A stretch of 64,000 nucleotides of DNA, taken from Pseudaminobacter salicylatoxidans. Lineage in GTDB: Bacteria; Pseudomonadota; Alphaproteobacteria; Rhizobiales; Rhizobiaceae. The translations under genes and the position numbers were made by a program. Shown here in pieces: positions 55,004-62,818 of this stretch. Below the pieces are notes generated by a model. It saw only the letters and a list, made by a program, of their open reading frames with translations, was not told where the DNA came from and searched no databases. Position 1 is the first letter of the stretch. The number at the start of each line of letters is the position of its first letter. The DNA is taken from assembly GCF_003148475.1 (NCBI RefSeq), contig NZ_QGGG01000001.1, positions 1-64,000 on the forward strand. Direction: 5' to 3'.

Positions 55004-55681
55004 TCACGATGCCTTGTGCAAGCCGGATATCGTCTTGGGGCTTTGCTGCCCGTAGGTTTTGAACTTTTCCAGCACCTCCGCCATTTCGGCATCCGAAAGG
55101 ACCGGCGGCTCGCCAAGCGGCAGGCACAGCATATATTGATGCGCCAGTTCTTCGACGGTGACGGCCAGCGCCAGCGCGCGGGGGATGGAAACATGCGCCG
55201 CGATCACCCCGTGATGGGCCATGAGGCAGGCACGCCGGCCTTCCAACGCGGTGACCACATTATCGGCAAGCTCCTGCGATCCGAAGACGGCATAGGGCGC
55301 GCAGCGGATCGTCGGGCCGCCGGCCGAGGCGATTGCGTAGTGGATGGCAGGAATTTCCTTGCCGAGGATCGCGACCGTGGTGGCAAAGGTGGAATGCGTG
55401 TGAACCACCGCGTTGAGATCGGGGCGGGCCTTCAGAATATCCCGGTGGAAGCGCCACTCGCTCGACGGTAGCACATCCCCGTCGAAAGTTGCATCCCAGC
55501 GCATGGCAACGACATGCTCGGGTGTCAGCTTGTCATAGGGTATGCCGGTGGGGGAAATCAGAAAGCCGTCGCCGTAACGGACACTTATATTACCCGCCGT
55601 TCCCTTGTTGATGCCCAGCCTGTTCATGCTGCGGCAGGCTTCGACCAGTTCGGTGCGCAGCACAAGTTCTTCATCATTCAT
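55004..55681 (-). CDS. Class II aldolase/adducin family protein (FucA-like)
   Basis: A 225-residue zinc aldolase or epimerase. It has NKGTAGNISVRYGDGFLISPTGIPYD (phosphate-binding loop) and Glu75, His94, His96 and His157, which align with FucA Glu73, His92, His94 and His155. The motifs are SSEWRFH, VVHTHSTFA and MAHHGVIA. Such enzymes cleave ketose-1-phosphates to DHAP and an aldehyde. With the neighbouring FGGY kinase it forms a phosphorylate-then-cleave pair. It starts 9 bases after the dehydrogenase stop, within the same operon. Confidence 0.93.
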   Translation of the reverse strand: MNDEELVLRTELVEACRSMNRLGINKGTAGNISVRYGDGFLISPTGIPYDKLTPEHVVAMRWDATFDGDVLPSSEWRFHRDILKARPDLNAVVHTHSTFATTVAILGKEIPAIHYAIASAGGPTIRCAPYAVFGSQELADNVVTALEGRRACLMAHHGVIAAHVSIPRALALAVTVEELAHQYMLCLPLGEPPVLSDAEMAEVLEKFKTYGQQSPKTISGLHKAS

Positions 55682-55690
55682 GATGTTGGC

Positions 55691-56752
55691 TCACTTTGTG
55701 GGATAGAGGGGAGCACGGCCTTCCAGGATTCGCCCGATATCTTCGGCGATCATGTCGGCTGCCTTGATGATGGAATAGCGCGAAGCGCCCGCAATATGCG
55801 GCGAGAGGGTCACGTTCGCCAGTTTGAGCAACGGCCAGTCCGCCGGCGGAGGCTCGGGATCGAACGTATCGAGTGCGGCGCCCCTTATGTGGCCGGAAAC
55901 CAGCGCGTCATAGAGCGCTGCGTAGTCGAGCACCTGCCCGCGCGTGGTGTTTACGATATAGGCCCCCGGCTTCATCGCCTCGATCTGGGCCCGGCCGATC
56001 ATGCCCTTCGTCTGCGGCGTAACGCGCGGGTGCAGCGTCACCACATCCGAATGGGCAAGCAGATCATCGAATGCAACTTTTTCGATTCCCGCCGCGCGAT
56101 CCTCGTCCGCCAGTTCCTTGAACGGGTCCGCCACGAGGATCTTGCAGCCGAACGGCTGGAGCAGCCGCGCCACGCGTGTACCGATGTCGCCGTAGCCGAC
56201 GATGCCGACAGTCAACTCACCCAGTTCGGGCCCGGTGTGATCGAAGTGATAAAATTCGCGGCGAAACTCGCCGCTCGCAACCGAAAGATGCCCACGGATA
56301 AGATTGCGCGTCTCCGCCAGCAGGGACGCGACGGTGAATTCCGCAACGGCCGAGGCATTACGGCCGGGCGTGTTGATCACGGTGATGCCGCGCGCCCGCG
56401 CAGCCGGCATCTCTATGTTCACCGGCCCGCCACGCGACACCGCTACGATCTTCAGCTTCGGCGCATGGTCGAAGCTTTTCGATGTGAGCGGCGCGAGATG
56501 GGTAATGAGGACATCAAGATCGGAAATGAAGTCGAAATAGTCCTCCGGCCTGCCGACGAATTCGGCGATCGGAAGTTCAGGATCATGCTTGGTGGACTGC
56601 ACCTTGAGTGGCCAGTCCAGTGTCATGTGGCGATAGGAAACCGATTGTCCGGCAAGACGTTTTGAAACCGCCCGCTCGAAGAAGTCGGGCTGCATGAAGC
56701 CGTCGCCGATGATGCCAACCGTCAGCGTCGTGGTCGTGCTCGCGTCGTCCAT
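55691..56752 (-). CDS. D-isomer-specific 2-hydroxyacid dehydrogenase
   Basis: A 353-residue NAD(P)-dependent oxidoreductase. ATG 56752 follows GGGAGG; a longer start at 56776 lacks one. It has a Rossmann motif GIVGYGDIGTRVA (about 184), the catalytic Arg in NTTRGQVLDY, Glu in DTFDPEPPP and His in LSPHIAGAS. It interconverts 2-hydroxy and 2-oxo acids. The N-terminal ~100 residues are unusual for SerA-type enzymes. In the operon it could supply or consume the 2-oxoacid used by the ThDP enzyme. Confidence 0.93.
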   Translation of the reverse strand: MDDASTTTTLTVGIIGDGFMQPDFFERAVSKRLAGQSVSYRHMTLDWPLKVQSTKHDPELPIAEFVGRPEDYFDFISDLDVLITHLAPLTSKSFDHAPKLKIVAVSRGGPVNIEMPAARARGITVINTPGRNASAVAEFTVASLLAETRNLIRGHLSVASGEFRREFYHFDHTGPELGELTVGIVGYGDIGTRVARLLQPFGCKILVADPFKELADEDRAAGIEKVAFDDLLAHSDVVTLHPRVTPQTKGMIGRAQIEAMKPGAYIVNTTRGQVLDYAALYDALVSGHIRGAALDTFDPEPPPADWPLLKLANVTLSPHIAGASRYSIIKAADMIAEDIGRILEGRAPLYPTK

Positions 56753-56772
56753 AATGTCCTCCCTGGCGATGG

Positions 56773-57987
56773 TCACGCCCGGCGTGTTTTCAGGGCGGGT
56801 TCTTCCAGTCCCGGCAGAACCGCGCCATAGGCTTCGGGCTCCGCCGCAATCTCTTCCAGAATTTCCCGTGTGTGTTCAGCAAATTGCGGCGGTTTGCGCG
56901 TATAACTCGCCGGTGTGCGCGACAGCTTGATGGGGCTTCCGGTGCCGCGATAGTTATCGATCTCAACGATCATCTCGCGGTGATGCGTATGTTCATCCGC
57001 GATAACCTGATCGATCGTGCGCACCGCCCCGCAAGGGACGCCCGCCTTGATCAGCCCATCGGCGAGCGTTTCGCACTCGTGATTGGCAAGCGCCTGTTCC
57101 AGTTCGACCTTGAGGGCGTCGCGATTGATGCTGCGTTCGGCATTGTCGGCAAAAAGCGGATTGCGAGGCAGTTCCGGCCGGCCGACCATGCGGCAAAGTA
57201 TTTCGAACTGACGGTTGTTGCCCACAGCAAGGAAGATCGGGTCCGTCTTTGTCGCAAACGTATCGTAGGGACAGATATTGGGGTGGGCGTTGCCCGATGG
57301 CTTCGCGACTTTGCCCGAGAGGTAGTAGTTCGGCAGGTGCGGATGAAGCAGGGAAACGCCGCAGTCGTAGAGGGCGGTTTCGATGAATTGCCCTTTGCCG
57401 CTCGACGCCCTCTCGTTGAGCGCCATCAGAATGCCGATCGCCGCGTTCAGGCCTGTCACCATGTCAACTACCGGTAGCCCTACGCGCAGCGGATCGCCGC
57501 CCAGTTCCCCATTGACGCTCATGATGCCGCAGGAAGCCTGAATGGCGGCATCGTAACCCGGCAATCCGCCCATTGGGCCATCGCTGCCGAAACCGGAGAT
57601 GCGACAATGGATGAGACGGGGAAAACGACGCTCCAGCTCGTCCCGCGTCAGGCCCCACCGCTCCAGCGTGCCGGTCTTGAAGTTTTCGATGAACACATCG
57701 GCATTTGCGAGCAGGCGCAGCAGCAATTCCTGCCCCGCTGGCTGGGACATGTCGAGTGCCATGCCGCGCTTGTTGCGGTTGAGGCCGAGGAAGTAGCTCG
57801 CCGTTCCGTCGAGAAAGGGCGGCCCCCAGCCACGAGTTTCGTCTCCCGCGGGCGGTTCGATCTTGATGACATCGGCGCCGTGGTCGGCCAGCACCTGACC
57901 GGCATAGGGACCGCCGAGCACGCGGCTGGCATCGATCACCCGGATATCGGCGAGAGAGCCCCGCGTCGTCATATCGTTTTGTTCCAT
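56773..57987 (-). CDS. CaiB/BaiF (class III) CoA-transferase
   Basis: A 404-residue family III CoA-transferase. It has the N-terminal DIRVIDASRVLGGPYAGQVLADHGADVIKIE, catalytic Asp146 in GLPGYDAAIQA (equivalent to formyl-CoA transferase Asp169), GKGQFIETALYDC and the C-terminal GVPCGAVRTIDQV. It moves CoA between carboxylic acids. It is encoded 20 bases upstream of the hydroxyacid dehydrogenase and downstream of a class I CoA-transferase pair, so two distinct CoA-transfer systems share one operon. Confidence 0.94.
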   Translation of the reverse strand: MEQNDMTTRGSLADIRVIDASRVLGGPYAGQVLADHGADVIKIEPPAGDETRGWGPPFLDGTASYFLGLNRNKRGMALDMSQPAGQELLLRLLANADVFIENFKTGTLERWGLTRDELERRFPRLIHCRISGFGSDGPMGGLPGYDAAIQASCGIMSVNGELGGDPLRVGLPVVDMVTGLNAAIGILMALNERASSGKGQFIETALYDCGVSLLHPHLPNYYLSGKVAKPSGNAHPNICPYDTFATKTDPIFLAVGNNRQFEILCRMVGRPELPRNPLFADNAERSINRDALKVELEQALANHECETLADGLIKAGVPCGAVRTIDQVIADEHTHHREMIVEIDNYRGTGSPIKLSRTPASYTRKPPQFAEHTREILEEIAAEPEAYGAVLPGLEEPALKTRRA

Positions 57988-57998
57988 ATCAGAAATTC

Positions 57999-58766
57999 CT
58001 AGGCGATCTCGGTGAGGCTCTGGCGCATCTGCGCCGCAAATTCCGGATAGGTCTCCGCGAGCTCATCGAGCACGCGGCCACGCAACAGGTCGAGTTCGTC
58101 CACATCGGGCGACGGCGTGACGCCCGGTTCCGCATCGTGCTCGAAGGTGAAGCCGGTCGCTTCGGCGATTTCGTCGAAACTGTGCCCGGGATGGATGCTG
58201 TCGAGACGAAAGCGGCCCTTCTGCCGATCAAAACGGAACAGGCCTTTGCCGGTGACGAGGGCGTACGGACCGCCAGTCCTGTAGACGCCTTCGTCACTGG
58301 TGCCGGGCGCGCTGATGAAGTCGACCTTCTCGACGAAGACGCGCGGTGTGTGTTCTTCTCGGAAAAGGATCACACGTGGCACCACGAAGTAGAGATAGGC
58401 GGAGCCGAACGAGCCAGGCCAACGGACGCTGGAACGCGGATAGTCACCGACGCCCACGAGGTTGATGTTGCCTTGCCCGTCGATCTGGCCGCCGCCCAGG
58501 AAGAAAGCGTCTATGCGGCCTTGACCTGCGCAATCGAAAAGCTCGGTCGAGCCGTTGGTGAAAAAGTTGTGCTCGACCGAACCGAGTATGGAGATTTTCA
58601 CTGGTGCCGCACCTGCCCGCTCCTTCAGCGCGCGCAGAAGCATGGCGCCAGCCGCCGGGATCGGCGAGGATGCGCCCACAGCCACATGGCGAACGCCATC
58701 CAGCAGGCGCGCGATTGTGCAGATCAGAATTTCCCGCGGCAGGGGCGGCTGGATCATGGACATCAT
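57999..58766 (-). CDS. Class I CoA-transferase, beta subunit (glutaconate/IpdB-like)
   Basis: A 255-residue family I subunit. It has the N-terminal CTIARLLDGVRHVAVGASSPIPAAGAMLL, KISILGSVEHNFFTNGSTELFD, LGGGQIDGQGNINLVGVGDY and the C-terminal LDSIHPGHSFDEIAEATGFTF, all typical of IpdB/GctB-like subunits. Two adjacent ATGs (58766, 58763) follow GGAGG; the first overlaps the alpha-subunit stop by 4 bases. It forms a heteromer with the product of 58763-59563. The acyl-CoA substrate is unknown. Confidence 0.92.
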   Translation of the reverse strand: MMSMIQPPLPREILICTIARLLDGVRHVAVGASSPIPAAGAMLLRALKERAGAAPVKISILGSVEHNFFTNGSTELFDCAGQGRIDAFFLGGGQIDGQGNINLVGVGDYPRSSVRWPGSFGSAYLYFVVPRVILFREEHTPRVFVEKVDFISAPGTSDEGVYRTGGPYALVTGKGLFRFDRQKGRFRLDSIHPGHSFDEIAEATGFTFEHDAEPGVTPSPDVDELDLLRGRVLDELAETYPEFAAQMRQSLTEIA

Positions 58767-59563
58767 GCGGCCTCCCCGAAACCGGCCATGTAGGCGGAAA
58801 ATCCCTGTGCGGTGCGAGCTTCCCGCGCATAGCGCATGAGTTCCTGCGTGTCGGCGGAATATTCTCCCCACAATCCGTATGGCCATGCGCCGCGTGTGAC
58901 CTGCGCCACCGCCGTCACGTAGAGAGAGGGCAGGGTGCCCGTTGCGGTTACTTCGTCGGAAAGAAGATTCTTGTCTACGATGCGCTCTGCCGTCACCAGG
59001 GTCACGGCAGAGGCATATGCCATGGCGGCAAGTTCGCGCCGGCGGCCGATCCAGACATTTCCGTGCCGATCGGCCATCGGGACGTGGAAGATCGCAACGT
59101 CCGGCCTGATTGCCGGGATGAGAACGATCGGATCGGACGCTTCCGCAAATGGATTGTCGACGGTCTTCCAGTCCTGGCGGTATCTCAACACGTCGCTGCC
59201 GATCAGTCCGCGCATGGGCATGAAAGGTACGCCCTTTTGCGCCGCCAGCAGGCCCGTATGAATAGCCGGGCATGTCGCGTCGCGCACGACGATCGAGCCT
59301 TCCTTGACGGCGCGATTGAAGCAGGGAGCGCCGCCAGCCTCACCGAGCGAGATGGCGCTCGTCTCCACCGAGCGCACAACGCCCGCGCCGACGAGCATGT
59401 CTACCTGCAAGCCCCCCGTTGGCACGCATACGACATCAAGGTCCGAGATGCCCCGCTCGATCAGCGGGTGAACCATGGCCATGGAGACGCCGGCATAATC
59501 GACTGGCAACGCCAGTCGCATGCCCGATTCCACAAGCCGCGCCAGGGATTGCAAATCCTCCAT
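58763..59563 (-). CDS. Class I CoA-transferase, alpha subunit (glutaconate/IpdA-like)
   Basis: A 266-residue family I subunit and first gene of the nine-gene operon. ATG 59563 sits 5 bases after GGGAGGTGG. A GTG at 59572 overlaps that site and is unlikely. Motifs are VHPLIERGISDLDVVCVPTGG, VETSAISLGEAGGAPCFNRAV, GVPFMPMRGLIGSDVLRY, VLIPAIRPDVAIFHVPMAD and GNVWIGRRRELAAMAYAS. It lies downstream of promoter and operator-like sequences shared with the divergent importer. Confidence 0.92.
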   Translation of the reverse strand: MEDLQSLARLVESGMRLALPVDYAGVSMAMVHPLIERGISDLDVVCVPTGGLQVDMLVGAGVVRSVETSAISLGEAGGAPCFNRAVKEGSIVVRDATCPAIHTGLLAAQKGVPFMPMRGLIGSDVLRYRQDWKTVDNPFAEASDPIVLIPAIRPDVAIFHVPMADRHGNVWIGRRRELAAMAYASAVTLVTAERIVDKNLLSDEVTATGTLPSLYVTAVAQVTRGAWPYGLWGEYSADTQELMRYAREARTAQGFSAYMAGFGEAA

Positions 59564-59620
59564 GAAATCCACCTCCCGAGGAAGCCGGCCCCATTCAGAA
59601 AAGAAGAGGCTTCCTTAATT

Positions 59621-59682
59621 GTTCCAAATTATAGAACATAATTCTAAGAAACAGAATACCCTTCATTCTCGCTTTGTGTCAA
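59621..59682 (-). promoter_or_regulatory. Promoter and two operators of the nine-gene operon
   Basis: On the minus strand TTGACA (59677-59682, perfect) and TATTCT (59653-59658) are 18 bases apart. The -10 overlaps palindrome ATTCTAAGAAACAGAAT (59641-59657), and 20 bases centre-to-centre downstream lies GTTCCAAATTATAGAAC (59621-59637). Both fit RTTCYA-N5-YAGAAY. The two-helical-turn spacing suits cooperative repressor dimers. Confidence 0.6.
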
Positions 59683-59773
59683 TCTTCCAGGAGGTGTGCG
59701 GCTGCGCCTGGAAAGCCGATTTCCTATCAAGGCGTTGATATTGCGTATAAATATCTTTGTCACTATGAACTTC

Positions 59774-59833
59774 TTGACAAGCGGCATGTCGCCCATGAAG
59801 ATAAATACGGAATAGCGTTCTATATGGTAGAAC
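59774..59833 (+). promoter_or_regulatory. Promoter and operator of the divergent importer operon
   Basis: TTGACA (59774-59779, perfect consensus) faces the importer, with candidate -10 boxes AAGATA (59798-59803, 18-base spacer) or GATAAA (59800-59805). Just downstream, GTTCTATATGGTAGAAC (59817-59833) has perfect 6-base arms around 5 bases and matches the two sites on the opposite operon. It ends 15 bases before the ATPase start codon. Confidence 0.6.
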
Positions 59834-59848
59834 GATTTGGGAGGAAGA

Positions 59849-61003
59849 ATGGCTGATATTCTGGCGATGCGTTCGGCACGGTGCGAAGGCACTGCTGACG
59901 AAGCGAAAGTGGGGGTGGCGTCGGCTGCCGCGCCCGGCATTGGCAGCAGCATCGCGATACGCAATGTCGTCAAGGCCTATGGCGGCTATCGCGCGGCCGA
60001 CGATATCAGTCTCGACATCAATCCCGGTGAATTCATCACCTTGCTGGGGCCGAGCGGCAGCGGCAAGACGACCTTGCTCAATCTCGTTGCCGGATTCCAG
60101 AAACCCAACGGTGGAGAAATTCTCGTCGACGGCAGGCCGATCCACAATGTGGCGCCGCATCGTCGCGGCTTTGGCATGGTGTTTCAGAGCTACGCGCTGT
60201 TTCCCAACATGACGGTCACCCAGAACGTCGCCTTCCCGCTGCGCATGGCGGGTGTCGATCGTGAAACGACAGAGCGGCGCGTGGCCGAAACGCTGGAAAT
60301 CATGCGTTTGTCCGAGCACGCCCGGAAGCTGCCTTCGCAGATGAGCGGTGGACAACAGCAGCGTGTCGCCATTGCGCGAGCCATCGTTCGCCGGCCGAAG
60401 GTGGTATTGATGGACGAGCCGTTGAGCGCTCTCGACCGCCGCCTGCGCGAGCAGATCCAGATCGAGATACGCGATTTGCATCAGACGCTGGGCAGCACCA
60501 TCCTTTTCGTCACGCACGACCAGGGTGAAGCGCTCACCATGAGCGACCGGATCGCGGTCCTGGACGCGGGCAAGATCGTTCAGGTGGCTGCACCCGTTGA
60601 AATTTACCGCCACCCGTCCACGCGTTTCGTCGCGGCCTTCGTTGGAGAATCCAACCTCATCGACGTCGAAATCTTACAGAAGCGCGGCACGACGATGACG
60701 TTGAGGAACCAGGCTGGCTATGTTTTCGATGCCGAGACGCGGAGCCCTGTCGAAGTAGGGCGTGCGACGGTCCTCGTTCGTCCCGAGCGCATCGCCATCA
60801 GCACGGCGGTCACGCCGAACGCGCTGCCCGTTACGGTTCGCTCGGCGATCTTCCTGGGCGAAATCCTGCGTATCGAAGCCGATACCGATCAGGGCGAGCG
60901 GCTTCTGGTCCGCTGCACGGACAGCGCGGAGCGCCCGCTGCCTTCACCCGGCGACCGGCTTTATGCCACCTGGCGGGCGGAAGACTGCTGGGTGCTGCCA
61001 TGA
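59849..61003 (+). CDS. ABC transporter ATP-binding protein (PotA-like)
   Basis: A 384-residue ATPase. ATG 59849 follows GGGAGGAAG. It has Walker A GPSGSGKTT (around 70), Q-loop MVFQSYALFPNM, signature MSGGQQQRVAIARAI, Walker B VVLMDEPLSALD, switch VTHDQGEALTMSDR and a C-terminal TOBE domain with VLVRPERIAIS. An N-terminal ~35-residue extension precedes the ABC domain. It is the first gene of a three-gene importer facing the nine-gene catabolic operon and overlaps the permease start by 4 bases. Confidence 0.94.
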   Translation: MADILAMRSARCEGTADEAKVGVASAAAPGIGSSIAIRNVVKAYGGYRAADDISLDINPGEFITLLGPSGSGKTTLLNLVAGFQKPNGGEILVDGRPIHNVAPHRRGFGMVFQSYALFPNMTVTQNVAFPLRMAGVDRETTERRVAETLEIMRLSEHARKLPSQMSGGQQQRVAIARAIVRRPKVVLMDEPLSALDRRLREQIQIEIRDLHQTLGSTILFVTHDQGEALTMSDRIAVLDAGKIVQVAAPVEIYRHPSTRFVAAFVGESNLIDVEILQKRGTTMTLRNQAGYVFDAETRSPVEVGRATVLVRPERIAISTAVTPNALPVTVRSAIFLGEILRIEADTDQGERLLVRCTDSAERPLPSPGDRLYATWRAEDCWVLP

Positions 61004-62790
61004 GCGTCACGAATATCCCGTTGGGAGGTGCGGACCGCCGGTCGTTCACACTGCCGGAACGGCTCAAGGATCCGGCATGGCTGCTTCTGCCTGCGGCTGC
61101 CTTTCTTGCCTTCATCTATCTGTTGCCGGTTATCGACCTGGTCCGCATCAGCCTGAGCGGACCGAGCTGGAGCGTCCATTTCGAGCGCGTCTTTGCAGTT
61201 CCGCTCTATTGGAATTCGCTCGTGCGAACCATGGAGATTTCCTTCATGGTGGCGCTGCTTTGCCTCTTCTTCGGCTATCCCACGGCGCTTCTCATCCACA
61301 AATCCAGCGGCTGGCGACAGATTGTCGTCGCGACGGCCGTGATCCTCCCCTATTTCATCGCCATACTGATCCGCACCTACTCCTGGATGGTGCTTCTGGG
61401 GCGTAACGGCCCGATCAACAAGCTCGCGGTCGCGCTCGGCATTTTCGATCAGCCCGCGCAACTCCTGTTCAACCGGAGTGCGGTCCTGCTTGGCATGACG
61501 GCTGTACTGTTGCCGCTGATGGTACTCAGCATCTATTCCAGCATCGCCCGTCAGGATCCAAGCTTCGTCAGGGCGGGGCAGGCAAGTGGAGCGGGGCCGC
61601 TGGCAGTGTTCTGGCGCGTGCTCCTGCCGCTCACAATGCCGGGCATGGGGGCAGGTTTCCTGCTGGTGTTTGTCACCGCGCTCGGCTTCTTCATCACGCC
61701 GACCTTGCTGGGCGGACCCGGCGACCAGATGTTTGCCATGCACATTACCCAGCAGGCCGATTTCGCGACCAGCGAAGGCTTTTTGCAGGCGCTTGCCGTC
61801 GTGCTTCTGGTCATCACTCTGATCGTCGTGGCGATTGCGGGTCGTTTCCTCGGCTTTGAATTCATCTGGGGTGGTGGCAAGCTTGTTGAGGCGAGTTCTC
61901 ACGCTTCGTCTCCCAGGAGCAGTCGGCGAGGCGGCACGCTTTCCGCAAAGCTTGCCGACTCGGTCGGTTGGCCGTTGCTCAGGCTGCTCAGCCGCATGCC
62001 GCTCGGCACCGGTACCTGGACCGTGCGCGTCCTGGGCGGGTTCGTTCTCCTGGCGCTGATGGCACCGATCGTGGTGGTCATGATCCTGTCCTTCAGCAAG
62101 GCCAGCTTCCTGACCTTCCCCCCGCCCGGCTTTTCCCTGCGCTGGTACGAGAAATTCTTCTCGGACAGTGAATGGATGACCGCTTTCACCAACTCATTCA
62201 CCATCGCCTTGTTGTCGGCTGTCATCGCGGTGACGCTCGGTGGCCTGGCAGCCCTCGGTATCGTGCGCAGTTCGATCAGGGGCAAGGCTGCGATCATGCT
62301 GCTCCTTGTCAGCCCGGTCATCGTTCCCCCTGTCGTGCTGGGCCTGTCGCTGTACAGTCTTTTCCTGCGTACCGATCTCGCCGGAACGATCAGCGGGCTT
62401 GCTGCGGCGCATGCAATCGGTGGCTTGCCGATCGTGGTGGTCATCATGGCGGCAAGCCTGCAAGGGGTGGATCGCCGCCTCGAACAGGCCGCGGCAGTGC
62501 ATGGCGCGTCTCCGCTCACCGTCTTCCGCACGGTAACGCTTCCGGCCGTGGCTCCGGGCATGGCCGCGGCCGCGTTCTTTGCCTTCCTGCATTCATTCGA
62601 TGAACTGGTGCTGTCGCTGTTCCTGTCGAGCGCGCAACTCAGGACGCTGCCGCTCCGGCTATGGGCTGATGTCAACTACCAGCTCAACCCGGTACTGGCG
62701 GTGGTTTCCACCCTCGAGGTGCTGCTTGTCGTCGGTGGCATCGCCCTTGCCCGGCCCGTATTGGCTGGCCGGACCAAACCCGCTGTGTAA
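61000..62790 (+). CDS. Fused ABC transporter permease (PotB-PotC-like, two domains)
   Basis: A 596-residue inner-membrane protein that joins two permease domains normally encoded by separate genes. Domain 1 (about 20-290) has the EAA-like loop FVRAGQASGAGPLAVFWRVLLPLTMPGM. A Ser/Arg-rich linker (about 295-325) follows. Domain 2 (about 335-590) has LEQAAAVHGASPLTVFRTVTLPAVAPGM. About twelve hydrophobic segments are predicted. It works with the ATPase that overlaps its start and the binding protein encoded 28 bases downstream. The fusion fixes a 1:1 channel. Confidence 0.93.
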   Translation: MSVTNIPLGGADRRSFTLPERLKDPAWLLLPAAAFLAFIYLLPVIDLVRISLSGPSWSVHFERVFAVPLYWNSLVRTMEISFMVALLCLFFGYPTALLIHKSSGWRQIVVATAVILPYFIAILIRTYSWMVLLGRNGPINKLAVALGIFDQPAQLLFNRSAVLLGMTAVLLPLMVLSIYSSIARQDPSFVRAGQASGAGPLAVFWRVLLPLTMPGMGAGFLLVFVTALGFFITPTLLGGPGDQMFAMHITQQADFATSEGFLQALAVVLLVITLIVVAIAGRFLGFEFIWGGGKLVEASSHASSPRSSRRGGTLSAKLADSVGWPLLRLLSRMPLGTGTWTVRVLGGFVLLALMAPIVVVMILSFSKASFLTFPPPGFSLRWYEKFFSDSEWMTAFTNSFTIALLSAVIAVTLGGLAALGIVRSSIRGKAAIMLLLVSPVIVPPVVLGLSLYSLFLRTDLAGTISGLAAAHAIGGLPIVVVIMAASLQGVDRRLEQAAAVHGASPLTVFRTVTLPAVAPGMAAAAFFAFLHSFDELVLSLFLSSAQLRTLPLRLWADVNYQLNPVLAVVSTLEVLLVVGGIALARPVLAGRTKPAV

Positions 62791-62818
62791 TACCTGATTT
62801 TTGTGGAGGAAATTCAAA

